Shown in pieces: positions 1-5,579 of a stretch of DNA of 5,579 nt (within the stretch, counting starts at the first letter, position 1; every line of letters starts with the position of its first letter). The notes below the pieces were generated by a model. That model ran no database searches, was not told where the DNA came from, and was given only the letters and a program-made list of their open reading frames with translations. The DNA lies in assembly GCA_024690425.1 (NCBI GenBank), contig JAILCT010000134.1, positions 1 through 5,579 of the forward strand. The letters run 5' to 3'. The DNA is from Lachnospiraceae bacterium. GTDB taxonomy: Bacteria > Bacillota_A > Clostridia > Lachnospirales > Lachnospiraceae. Made by a program: the position numbers and the translations under genes.

Positions 1-21
1 ATGATGTTCCTAACCGATCAC

Positions 22-26
22 GGAGG
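22..26 (+). promoter_or_regulatory. Ribosome binding site GGAGG that decides the first ABC gene's start
   Basis: GGAGG sits 7 bases before ATG 34. The ATG at position 1 cannot be judged for an upstream ribosome site because the window begins there, but this internal GGAGG makes ATG 34 the better start. The 13 bases of this leader (21-33) recur exactly at 3751-3763, in front of the racemase stub. Confidence 0.75.
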
Positions 27-33
27 AAATAAA

Positions 34-1866
34 ATGTCTGCAACAGAAAAAGAAAAACTGTCATTGGGTGTTACCGTGAAAAACGCATGGTATGCAATGA
101 CCCTGGCATCACAGATATGCCCGGGTATTATTGTACACTCATTTTTTCTATGGCTGATAGGCCATGGTGAATGGGTGTTTTTTGACGGTGTCTTTATGAG
201 AGTTATTGTAAATGGCCTGGATAAGGATCTGGGATTTGATCATATCATAAGATTCATCATAATAAGCGGTATTGTTTTTGCGATGACCGCAATATATTCG
301 AATTATGTCGAAAATGTGGTTTATCCCCTTGAAACAAACAGGCTCTTTGGAGGCATATATAAGAAGCTTTATGCCAAAGCCAAAAATGTCGAGCTTAAAT
401 GCTATGAGGATCCTGATTTTTACAACCGCTATACCATGGCAATGGATGGCGCGGAAGAAAAGATAACGGCCGTAATAAGAGGAACGCTGGGCGCTGGTAT
501 AGGAGCGGTTGCATCTGTGATCGTATTCTGGCTTATGTATGAGATAGATCATTATGCCATGCTTTTCATTATTTCCCCGCTCCTTGGCAACTTTCTTTTC
601 GGTAACCTAAAGAACAGATATGAGTTCAAACGCTATCAGGACCAGGCTCCCAATGACAAGGTTCTTAACTATGTCGGACGTATGATGTATCTGCCGGACG
701 GAGCCAAGGAAATAAGGTTGTCTGAGGTTTTTTCACTGTTTAAAAAGCAGTACAGGGAGGCAACAGATAAGAATGTCAGGGTTGCCGTAAGATACGCATT
801 TGCCAACTGTTCATACAGTTTCCTGAGGATCATGTTTACCTTCACTATCATTTTTGAGGGTGTTCTTCTGTATGCTATTTACAGAAACAGGGTGAGCGGA
901 AGCGTAAACCTGCCAGAGCTGACCATTATGACAAGCCTTATGGTTGCCATGGCCTGGATCCTTATAAGGGTTTTTGAGAATGTTATGCAGGTACTTAAGA
1001 ACGGCATGTTCATAAATAATCTCAGAAACTTCCTTGAATATAAAGAAACTCTTCCCGAGGATCAGGACGGTATCATGCCTGACATAGAATTTGATTCACT
1101 TGAGTTTAAGAATGTATCTTTTTCATACGGTTCCAAGGAAATAATTAAGGACCTGTCTTTTACCATAAAAAGGGATCAGACGGCAGCGCTTGTGGGACAT
1201 AACGGAGCGGGTAAGACCACGATAATAAAACTCATGCTCCGTCTGTATGATCCGGATTCAGGGATTATCCTTTATAACGGCAAGGATATTAAGAAATATA
1301 ATCTTCGGGCCTACCGTGAGGTATTTGCAACAACCTTCCAGGATTTTATGCTTTTTGGCATGACTGTAAAGGAGAATATCCTTATGGGAAGGCAGTATGA
1401 CGATGAGGTGAAAATGGTTACCGATGCTCTTAAGAAGGCAGGGGTTTATGATAAGGTAATGACTCTTGATAAAGGCATCGATACCATGATGACCAGGGAA
1501 TTTGATGAAAAGGGTGCTGTCCTTTCCGGAGGTGAGAGCCAGAAGATAGCGGTTGCAAGGACATTTGTAAAGAACGCTCCCATGAAGATATTTGACGAAC
1601 CATCAAGCGCCCTTGATCCCATAGCCGAGTACGAGCTCTTTAAGAATATCCTGAGGGAAGCTAAAGACCATACCATGCTCTTTATCTCTCACAGGCTCTC
1701 TTCAGTCAAGGACTGCGATAAGGTATTTATGCTTGAGAGGGGAAAGCTTATAGAAGAGGGAACCCATGCCGAGCTTATGAGATTAAACGGAAACTACGCG
1801 GCAATGTATAAGAAACAGGCTATGAATTACATGGCAATCGATCATGAGGAGGGGATGGTACTGTGA
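34..1866 (+). CDS. ABC exporter half-transporter (membrane domain + ATPase), first of a pair
   Basis: This 610-residue protein has the layout of a type IV ABC exporter half: about six membrane segments (roughly residues 21-43, 70-90, 150-169, 173-190, 262-283, 296-311), then an ATPase domain. The ATPase motifs are all present: A-loop Tyr365, Walker A GHNGAGKTT at 388-396, Q-loop Gln436 in FQDF, signature LSGGE at 497-501, Walker B ending in Asp521-Glu522, D-loop SALD at 525-528, and switch His553. The catalytic Glu is intact. The membrane domain carries a CYEDPDFYN stretch (about 123-131) and a KEIRL stretch, both echoed in the next gene. I chose ATG 34 because GGAGG lies 7 bases before it; an in-frame ATG at position 1 would add 11 residues but has no visible ribosome site. 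Together with the next gene it probably forms a heterodimeric membrane exporter. Substrate unknown; a peptide, lipid or drug are all possible. Confidence 0.93.
   Translation: MSATEKEKLSLGVTVKNAWYAMTLASQICPGIIVHSFFLWLIGHGEWVFFDGVFMRVIVNGLDKDLGFDHIIRFIIISGIVFAMTAIYSNYVENVVYPLETNRLFGGIYKKLYAKAKNVELKCYEDPDFYNRYTMAMDGAEEKITAVIRGTLGAGIGAVASVIVFWLMYEIDHYAMLFIISPLLGNFLFGNLKNRYEFKRYQDQAPNDKVLNYVGRMMYLPDGAKEIRLSEVFSLFKKQYREATDKNVRVAVRYAFANCSYSFLRIMFTFTIIFEGVLLYAIYRNRVSGSVNLPELTIMTSLMVAMAWILIRVFENVMQVLKNGMFINNLRNFLEYKETLPEDQDGIMPDIEFDSLEFKNVSFSYGSKEIIKDLSFTIKRDQTAALVGHNGAGKTTIIKLMLRLYDPDSGIILYNGKDIKKYNLRAYREVFATTFQDFMLFGMTVKENILMGRQYDDEVKMVTDALKKAGVYDKVMTLDKGIDTMMTREFDEKGAVLSGGESQKIAVARTFVKNAPMKIFDEPSSALDPIAEYELFKNILREAKDHTMLFISHRLSSVKDCDKVFMLERGKLIEEGTHAELMRLNGNYAAMYKKQAMNYMAIDHEEGMVL
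1846..1854 (+). promoter_or_regulatory. Ribosome binding site GAGGAGGGG for the GTG-started second ABC gene
   Basis: A strong purine-rich site lies inside the last codons of the first ABC gene, 8 bases before GTG 1863. It supports the GTG start and coupled translation of the two transporter halves. Confidence 0.75.
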
Positions 1867-3680
1867 ACGATCAAGATAAGGCAAAGACCAAACAGTCCAT
1901 TAAACAGGTCTTTTCCAATAACCTCTTTCTTTTAAAACTCATATATAATGCATCACCTTCTCTTGTATTGTATCAGGCCATTGATTCCATGAGGAATCAG
2001 GTGTCGATCTTTGTGGAACATACCGTTCTTATAGGATATGTTCTGGAAGCGGCAGAATTCGGATATCCCTTTAAGAAGGTCGCGGCAATAATACTCATCA
2101 TTGCGGGTGCCATAACTCTCGGCATGGTGTTTACGGTCATTGCAGGTGACTTTGTGGCTGAGAAGGAGCGGCCAAAAGCCCGGGAAAAAATAAAGATGCT
2201 TCTATATGATAAGGCTAAGAACATGGATCTTGAATGCTATGACGATCCGGAGTTTTACAATGGCCAGGTACTGGCCATATCAGAGGTTGACAAGCAGATA
2301 GACAGGGTGATTGATTTTGTAAAGAATGTTCTTGGCGGTATCACGGCATTTATCTGCACCGGTGTGTTTTTTCTTATGAAGGATACGGTGTCAATGGTAT
2401 TTGCGGTTGCCTCATTTGTCCTTACCATTATTTTCGAGAACATATACAATAAACAGAATTATCTTGTAAAAATTGAAGGCATGCCTTATACAAGGAAGCG
2501 TGATTATATAAAGAGGATCTATTATCTTAGCGATTATGCCAAAGAGATAAGGCTGAATCCGGATGTTTCGGGGGAACTTTTCAGGGAGTTTGAAGAGGCA
2601 AACGATGAGGTGTATAAGATCGAAAAGAAATATGCCTTTAAGAAGTGGATTCTCGGATTTGTTAAGAACTATCTGTGCAACGACATGTTTTATACGGTGA
2701 TCTTTATAGGTTATCTTGTTTATCAGGCGGCCGTTCTTCACAGGCTTTCATACTCCACCGTAGCCATATTGTTCGGTTCCTTCGGAAGGATGAAGGAGAG
2801 CATGCGGGTCTTCTCGGAATCCTATCCGTATGCCTGTGAGACAAGCCTCTACATAGGCAGGATAAGGCAGTTCTTAAGTTATGAGTCAAAGATAGTGTCT
2901 GAAGAGAACCTGATACCTTCAAAAGAAGCCAAGGATATAGAACTTAAGGATGTTTGCTTTGCCTATGGTAAGAATGCCGATATGCTCATAAAGAACTTGA
3001 ACCTTCATATAAGATCCGGGGAGAAGATCGCTCTTGTGGGTTATAACGGCGCAGGCAAGACAACCCTTGTCAAGCTTCTTATGCGGCTGTATGATGTGCG
3101 CTCCGGTGCTATAAATGCGGACGGTAAGGATATAAAGCGATACGATGTAAAAAAATACAGGGAGACTATTGGAACTGTCTTCCAGGATTTCCAGATATTT
3201 GCGGGAAATATTACCGAGAATGTCATCCTTGATACGAAAGATCATGCGGACGATGGCAAAGTCATACAGGCCCTTAAGGACAGCGGCCTTATGGGCAGGA
3301 TAGAGAGACTGAAAAATGGACTTGAGACTGAGCTTACGACTGAGTTCTCAAAAGATGGAATAAACCTGTCGGGAGGCGAAAGCCAGAAGCTTGCAATAGC
3401 AAGGGTGTTTTACAAGGATGCCGGTCTTATGATCTTAGATGAGCCTTCAAGCGCCCTGGATCCCATAGCGGAATACCAGCTTAATCATGCAATGCTGAAG
3501 GCAACCGGTGATACAACAGTCATCTTTATATCACACCGCCTTTCGACCACACGTATTGCAGACAGGATCATAATGCTTGAAGACGGACATATCGTTGAGG
3601 AGGGAAGTCATGACGACCTTCTTGCACTTGGAGGAAAATACGCAAGGATGTGGAAGGTTCAGGCGGGAGCGTATATATGA
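1863..3680 (+). CDS. ABC exporter half-transporter (membrane domain + ATPase), second of a pair
   Basis: This 605-residue protein has the same architecture as its upstream partner and is a diverged paralogue of it. Hydrophobic segments lie at roughly 45-62, 71-95, 154-172, 176-191, 264-290 and 296-306. The ATPase domain has A-loop Tyr368, Walker A GYNGAGKTT at 393-401, Q-loop Gln441 in FQDF, signature LSGGE at 502-506, Walker B ending in Asp526-Glu527, D-loop SALD at 530-533 and switch His558. The membrane domain repeats the partner's pattern with CYDDPEFYN (125-133) and KEIRL (227-231). The start is GTG in a 4-base GTGA overlap with the upstream stop, supported by the GAGGAGGGG site. Such coupling favours equal synthesis of subunits that pair in the membrane. 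Both proteins keep a canonical signature and catalytic Glu, unlike many heterodimeric exporters with one degenerate site. There is no fused C39 peptidase domain, so neither is a bacteriocin-processing exporter of that type. Confidence 0.93.
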   Translation: MNDQDKAKTKQSIKQVFSNNLFLLKLIYNASPSLVLYQAIDSMRNQVSIFVEHTVLIGYVLEAAEFGYPFKKVAAIILIIAGAITLGMVFTVIAGDFVAEKERPKAREKIKMLLYDKAKNMDLECYDDPEFYNGQVLAISEVDKQIDRVIDFVKNVLGGITAFICTGVFFLMKDTVSMVFAVASFVLTIIFENIYNKQNYLVKIEGMPYTRKRDYIKRIYYLSDYAKEIRLNPDVSGELFREFEEANDEVYKIEKKYAFKKWILGFVKNYLCNDMFYTVIFIGYLVYQAAVLHRLSYSTVAILFGSFGRMKESMRVFSESYPYACETSLYIGRIRQFLSYESKIVSEENLIPSKEAKDIELKDVCFAYGKNADMLIKNLNLHIRSGEKIALVGYNGAGKTTLVKLLMRLYDVRSGAINADGKDIKRYDVKKYRETIGTVFQDFQIFAGNITENVILDTKDHADDGKVIQALKDSGLMGRIERLKNGLETELTTEFSKDGINLSGGESQKLAIARVFYKDAGLMILDEPSSALDPIAEYQLNHAMLKATGDTTVIFISHRLSTTRIADRIIMLEDGHIVEEGSHDDLLALGGKYARMWKVQAGAYI

Positions 3681-3764
3681 AGATCATTGTAAGTGCCTGT
3701 CTTTTTGAGCAGCAAGGCAGAAAACGGAAATAAAGTATTTAATGATGTGTCGGAGGAAATAAAC
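3677..3764 (+). pseudogene. Probable remnant of a DUF523 gene start, frameshifted
   Basis: ATG 3677 overlaps the stop of the second ABC gene (ATGA), the usual join of a downstream operon member. The frame reads MKIIVSACLF and then an unrelated tail, stopping at TAA 3731-3733 after 18 codons. From memory, MKIIVSACL followed by a Cys/Asn/Gly-rich segment is the N-terminus of DUF523 proteins. In the frame starting at 3693 the bases at 3723-3734 read NGNK, close to where DUF523 proteins have an Asn-Gly pair about 17 residues in; a 2-base deletion would join the two pieces. The coupled start, family-like opening and early break suggest the decayed head of a lost operon gene. The match is only about nine residues, so chance is possible. 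The right end is approximate. Confidence 0.42.
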
Positions 3765-3809
3765 ATGAAAACAATAGGCCTTATAGGCGGAATGAGCTGC
3801 GAAAGAAGC
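3765..3809 (+). pseudogene. Truncated start of an aspartate/glutamate racemase family gene
   Basis: ATG 3765 is preceded by GGAGG at 3752-3756 with 8 bases between, a full translation start. The frame reads MKTIGLIGGMSCERS, which matches the first strand and glycine loop of the Asp/Glu racemase superfamily (RacX/YgeA-like proteins open with MKTIGLIGGMSxES). From about 3810 the translation has no racemase character, and the bases become the -35 region of the next operon's promoter. The frame stays open to TGA or TAA at 3998 only by crossing the start of the Fe-S gene in another frame. A normal family member has about 230 residues, so this is a stub left by a deletion or insertion junction. It could still be translated as a short leader peptide. 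The right end is an estimate. Confidence 0.6.
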
Positions 3810-3821
3810 CCTTGGCAGTAC

Positions 3822-3850
3822 TTGACAAATTGTTTCAAATCCAATAATAT
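3822..3850 (+). promoter_or_regulatory. Sigma-A type promoter of the Fe-S / padR / DUF1848 operon
   Basis: A perfect -35 box TTGACA (3822-3827) is followed after exactly 17 bases by TAATAT (3845-3850), a 4-of-6 match to TATAAT that keeps the key T-A and final A-T. Transcription would begin near 3857, giving a leader of about 38 bases before ATG 3895. The -10 box lies inside the left arm of the palindrome at 3840-3885, so a protein bound there would block RNA polymerase. The start site is inferred from spacing only. Confidence 0.75.
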
Positions 3851-3885
3851 ATCAAACAGATATATCAATATGATATATTATTGGA
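3840..3885 (+). repeat. 46-bp near-perfect palindrome, probable tandem PadR operator
   Basis: Arms at 3840-3854 and 3871-3885 are exact 15-base reverse complements. Including the interior, 20 of 23 position pairs are complementary; the mismatches are 3855/3870, 3857/3868 and 3858/3867. Two smaller dyads sit inside: 3847-3865 (ATATATC, 5 bases, GATATAT) and 3860-3878 (ATATATCA, 3 bases, TGATATAT), with centres 13 bases apart and symmetric about the whole. This gives four copies of one half-site, overlapping the -10 box and the expected start of transcription. Such placement is typical of a repressor operator, and the obvious candidate ligand is the PadR protein encoded two genes downstream. 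No T-tract follows, so it is not a standard terminator. Confidence 0.72.
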
Positions 3886-3887
3886 GG
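3883..3887 (+). promoter_or_regulatory. Ribosome binding site GGAGG for the membrane Fe-S gene
   Basis: GGAGG lies 7 bases before ATG 3895 and selects that codon over an in-frame GTG at 3889, which would be only 1 base away. Its first three bases belong to the right arm of the palindrome. Confidence 0.8.
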
Positions 3888-3894
3888 TGTGATC

Positions 3895-4623
3895 ATGAGA
3901 CAGAAAATCAGAAAAACGATGCTTTTCGTTTCTTTTCTACTGTTCCCGTTAACGATATGGTGTTTCTCGCCGTACCTGATCATTCAGGCTGCTTTTGAGC
4001 ATATCGTGAACGGGAGTTTTATCGTGTTTGTATCCATGCTTGTGCTGTCTATGTTCTTTGGACGCGCATGGTGCGGATATCTCTGTCCGGCAGGAGGACT
4101 TCAGGAATGTATACTTCGTATAAATGATAAACCCTCAAGGCAGGGCAGACGGGACCGGATCAAATATGTGATCTGGATTGTTTGGATCATTGTTGTCATC
4201 GTTACATTTATCCTCGGTAAGAATGATGTGTCAATAAATCCGTTTTATATGACGGATCACGGCATCTCTGTTTCCGGTATATATAATTATGTGATATACT
4301 ATGGCGTGCTGCTCATACTTGTACTCCCGGCACTGATCCATGGACGCAGGGCAGCCTGTCATTATATATGCTGGATGGCACCGTTTATGGTGATTGGAAG
4401 TACAATAGGAAGATGGCTGCATTTTCCTCAGCTTCATATAGAGGAAGATAGAGATCAATGCGTCTCATGCGGCAAATGCAGCAGAGTCTGTCCTATGGGC
4501 CTGGATGTAAAAAAGATGGTATCGGAGGGAACAAATTCCGGATGCACGGAATGTATACAGTGTGGAGCCTGTGTGGATGAATGCTCGAAAAAGGTGCTGA
4601 AATACAGGATGAAATGGAGATAA
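3895..4623 (+). CDS. Membrane-bound 4Fe-4S polyferredoxin, NapH/NosR/CcoG-like
   Basis: This 242-residue protein combines membrane helices with iron-sulfur sites, as in the NapH/NosR/CcoG-type electron-transfer families. Hydrophobic segments lie at about 8-34, 38-58, 88-108 and 128-147, with a possible fifth at 157-172. Two membrane-edge cysteine pairs are seen: Cys60/Cys64 in WCGYLCPAG, followed by LQE, and Cys155/Cys159 in CHYICW; the second lacks the proline usual after CxxxC. A soluble C-terminal module carries two cluster motifs: Cys189, 192, 195, 199 (followed by Pro) and Cys220, 223, 226, 230. Cys217 is an extra cysteine just before the second motif. The protein is shorter than CcoG and has no flavin-binding domain like that of NosR. 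It likely moves electrons across or along the membrane to a redox partner, which is not in view unless it is the DUF1848 protein. It is first in the operon, directly under the palindrome-overlapped promoter. Confidence 0.88.
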   Translation: MRQKIRKTMLFVSFLLFPLTIWCFSPYLIIQAAFEHIVNGSFIVFVSMLVLSMFFGRAWCGYLCPAGGLQECILRINDKPSRQGRRDRIKYVIWIVWIIVVIVTFILGKNDVSINPFYMTDHGISVSGIYNYVIYYGVLLILVLPALIHGRRAACHYICWMAPFMVIGSTIGRWLHFPQLHIEEDRDQCVSCGKCSRVCPMGLDVKKMVSEGTNSGCTECIQCGACVDECSKKVLKYRMKWR

Positions 4624-4627
4624 GGGT

Positions 4628-5185
4628 ATGGCGAAAGATAAAAAAATAGATCAGGTGATTTTGGGACTTTTGTTTCATGAAGACCTGACCGGATATGACA
4701 TAAAAAAGAGGATCGACGGGGCGATCAGTTTCTTTTGGAAAGGGAGCTTTGGGAACATATATCCGGCACTTTCCGATATGGAAAAGTCGGGTCTTGTCGA
4801 AAAACGCCGTGCAGATGACGGCAGCAGGCGTGAAAAGATCCTGTATCACATTACTGATAAAGGGATTGATGTCCTGAAGGAATGGTTGAATACAGAGCAG
4901 GCCGCAAATGACCTGAAATATGAAACCCTGCTGAAGCTGTATTTCGGCGGAGCTCAGAATAAAGATGCTGCTCTTAAGAATATCCGGCATTTTGAGGAAC
5001 AGGTGAGATCGGATCTGGCTGTTTTGAAGGTATACAAGGGAAACCTGGAAAAGGTGATGGATCAGAAGGATCATATTTATTACTATCTGACGGTAACTTT
5101 TGGGATAGACACATATGAAGCTTATCTGAAGTGGTGCGTGAAGGCGAAAAAGATACTCGGAGGCTTGGAAGAAACAAGTATATGA
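4628..5185 (+). CDS. PadR-family transcriptional regulator
   Basis: This 185-residue protein has an N-terminal winged helix-turn-helix (about 8-85) and a helical C-terminal dimerisation region (about 90-180), the layout of PadR proteins with a Vir_act_alpha_C-type tail. Diagnostic stretches are ILGLL at 11-15, LTGYDIKKRI at 20-29, FWKGSFGNIYPALSDMEKSG at 36-55, and the wing GSRREKILYHITDKG at 65-79. ATG 4628 follows the Fe-S gene stop by 4 bases, with GGAG at 4616-4619 in the end of that gene. PadR proteins are usually dimeric repressors released by small ligands or stress, and often control neighbouring genes and themselves. The palindrome at 3840-3885 upstream of the operon is therefore its likely target. 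It has one cysteine (Cys170), so it is unlikely to hold its own Fe-S cluster. Confidence 0.93.
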   Translation: MAKDKKIDQVILGLLFHEDLTGYDIKKRIDGAISFFWKGSFGNIYPALSDMEKSGLVEKRRADDGSRREKILYHITDKGIDVLKEWLNTEQAANDLKYETLLKLYFGGAQNKDAALKNIRHFEEQVRSDLAVLKVYKGNLEKVMDQKDHIYYYLTVTFGIDTYEAYLKWCVKAKKILGGLEETSI

Positions 5186-5579
5186 TCATCAATACAGGAC
5201 AAAGAACGGATATACCGGCATTTTATGCCGAGTGGTTTGCTGGCAGGATAAAAGAAGGCTTTGTCTGCGTTCGTAATCCATACAATCCGGGTCAGGTAAG
5301 TAAATACAGGCTGGACCCTTACGTGGTCGATGTGATAGGCTTTTGCACCAAAAATCCTGCTCCTATGTTTCCTTATATGTATTTATTAAAGGATTTCTGT
5401 CAATACTGGTTTGTGACACTCACATCTTATGGTCGGGATATTGAACCTACTGGTCCGGACAAACATCGCCTGATAGAGGATTTTATAACGTTATCGAAGC
5501 TGGTGGGAACAGATTCGGTCGGATGGAGATATGATCCGGTTTTTTTGTCTGAAAGATACACCATGGAATATCATCTGCA
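5182..5579 (+). CDS. DUF1848 family protein, N-terminal part (cut by window end)
   Basis: The frame opens at ATG 5182 inside the PadR stop (ATGA overlap), with GGAAG at 5167-5171 as a modest ribosome site, and stays open to the window edge: 132 full codons plus 2 bases. The sequence matches DUF1848 as I know it: GQRTDIPAFYAEWF at 6-19, RNPYNPGQVS at 31-40, FCTKNPAPM at 54-62, and GWRYDP at 114-119 followed by a YTMEYH stretch. The family has about 300 residues, so over half is beyond the window. From memory, complete members end in a cysteine-rich segment resembling an Fe-S or radical-SAM-like site; that part is not visible here. Function is unknown. Its coupling to the PadR and Fe-S genes suggests shared control and a possible redox link. 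Confidence 0.85.
   Translation, partial: MIINTGQRTDIPAFYAEWFAGRIKEGFVCVRNPYNPGQVSKYRLDPYVVDVIGFCTKNPAPMFPYMYLLKDFCQYWFVTLTSYGRDIEPTGPDKHRLIEDFITLSKLVGTDSVGWRYDPVFLSERYTMEYHL

Noticed and set aside
3..32. Possible tail of an upstream gene in another frame, ending in TAA one base before ATG 34 (DVPNRSRRK).
   Set aside because: Nine codons are too few to support a gene. It is plausible given the tight packing elsewhere but unproven without upstream sequence.
1..33. ATG at position 1 as the start of the first ABC gene.
   Set aside because: The internal ATG 34 has GGAGG at good spacing; the 11 extra residues show no family-like character.
3694..3719. Inverted repeat TGCCT/AGGCA as a terminator of the ABC operon.
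   Set aside because: The stem is only 5 bp with a 16-base loop and no T-tract follows the right arm.
3840..3885. The palindrome as a MITE or insertion-sequence end.
   Set aside because: No flanking target duplication is visible, and its alignment with the promoter and internal half-site symmetry fit an operator better.
3693..3998. Open frame of about 101 codons spanning the racemase stub and the start of the Fe-S gene.
   Set aside because: Only 15 residues resemble a known family. The rest runs through the promoter and palindrome and over the Fe-S gene in another frame. It is an accidental extension of the stub.
148..5192. Open frames on the - strand, including those opposite the ABC, Fe-S and PadR genes.
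   Set aside because: They lie opposite well-supported genes, show no recognisable domains and lack convincing start signals.

Overview
The window looks like low-to-moderate GC Bacillota DNA, probably Lachnospiraceae (Butyrivibrio/Roseburia-like). This rests on GGAGG ribosome sites, frequent ATA and AGG codons, and the recognisable protein families. It is a judgement from reading; no search was run. All supported genes are on the + strand.

Region 1 (1-3680): two translationally coupled genes for complete ABC half-transporters, each an N-terminal six-helix membrane domain followed by an ATPase domain. The second starts with GTG inside the stop of the first (GTGA). Both ATPase domains carry a full motif set, so the pair probably forms a heterodimeric exporter with two working ATP sites. 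The substrate cannot be read from the sequence.

Region 2 (3681-3894): a short gap between operons that holds remnants and a control region. An ATG overlapping the stop of the second ABC gene (ATGA) opens a frame beginning like a DUF523 protein, which hits a stop after 18 codons. A well-placed GGAGG and ATG then begin a frame with the N-terminal signature of an aspartate/glutamate racemase, which loses all similarity after about 15 codons. Next come a perfect -35 box, a 17-base spacer and a good -10 box, overlapped by a 46-bp near-perfect palindrome (20 of 23 base pairs complementary). The palindrome is built from four copies of an ATATATC half-site and looks like a tandem operator.

Region 3 (3895-5579, cut by the window end): a compact operon of three genes. 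They encode a NapH/CcoG-type membrane polyferredoxin with two 4Fe-4S clusters, a PadR-family repressor, and the first 132 residues of a DUF1848 protein. The gene joints are a 4-nt gap and a 4-nt ATGA overlap. The simplest reading is that the PadR protein binds the palindrome and represses its own operon, and that the membrane Fe-S protein and the DUF1848 protein work in one redox-linked process of unknown substrate. This unit is the best candidate for an undescribed system in the window.
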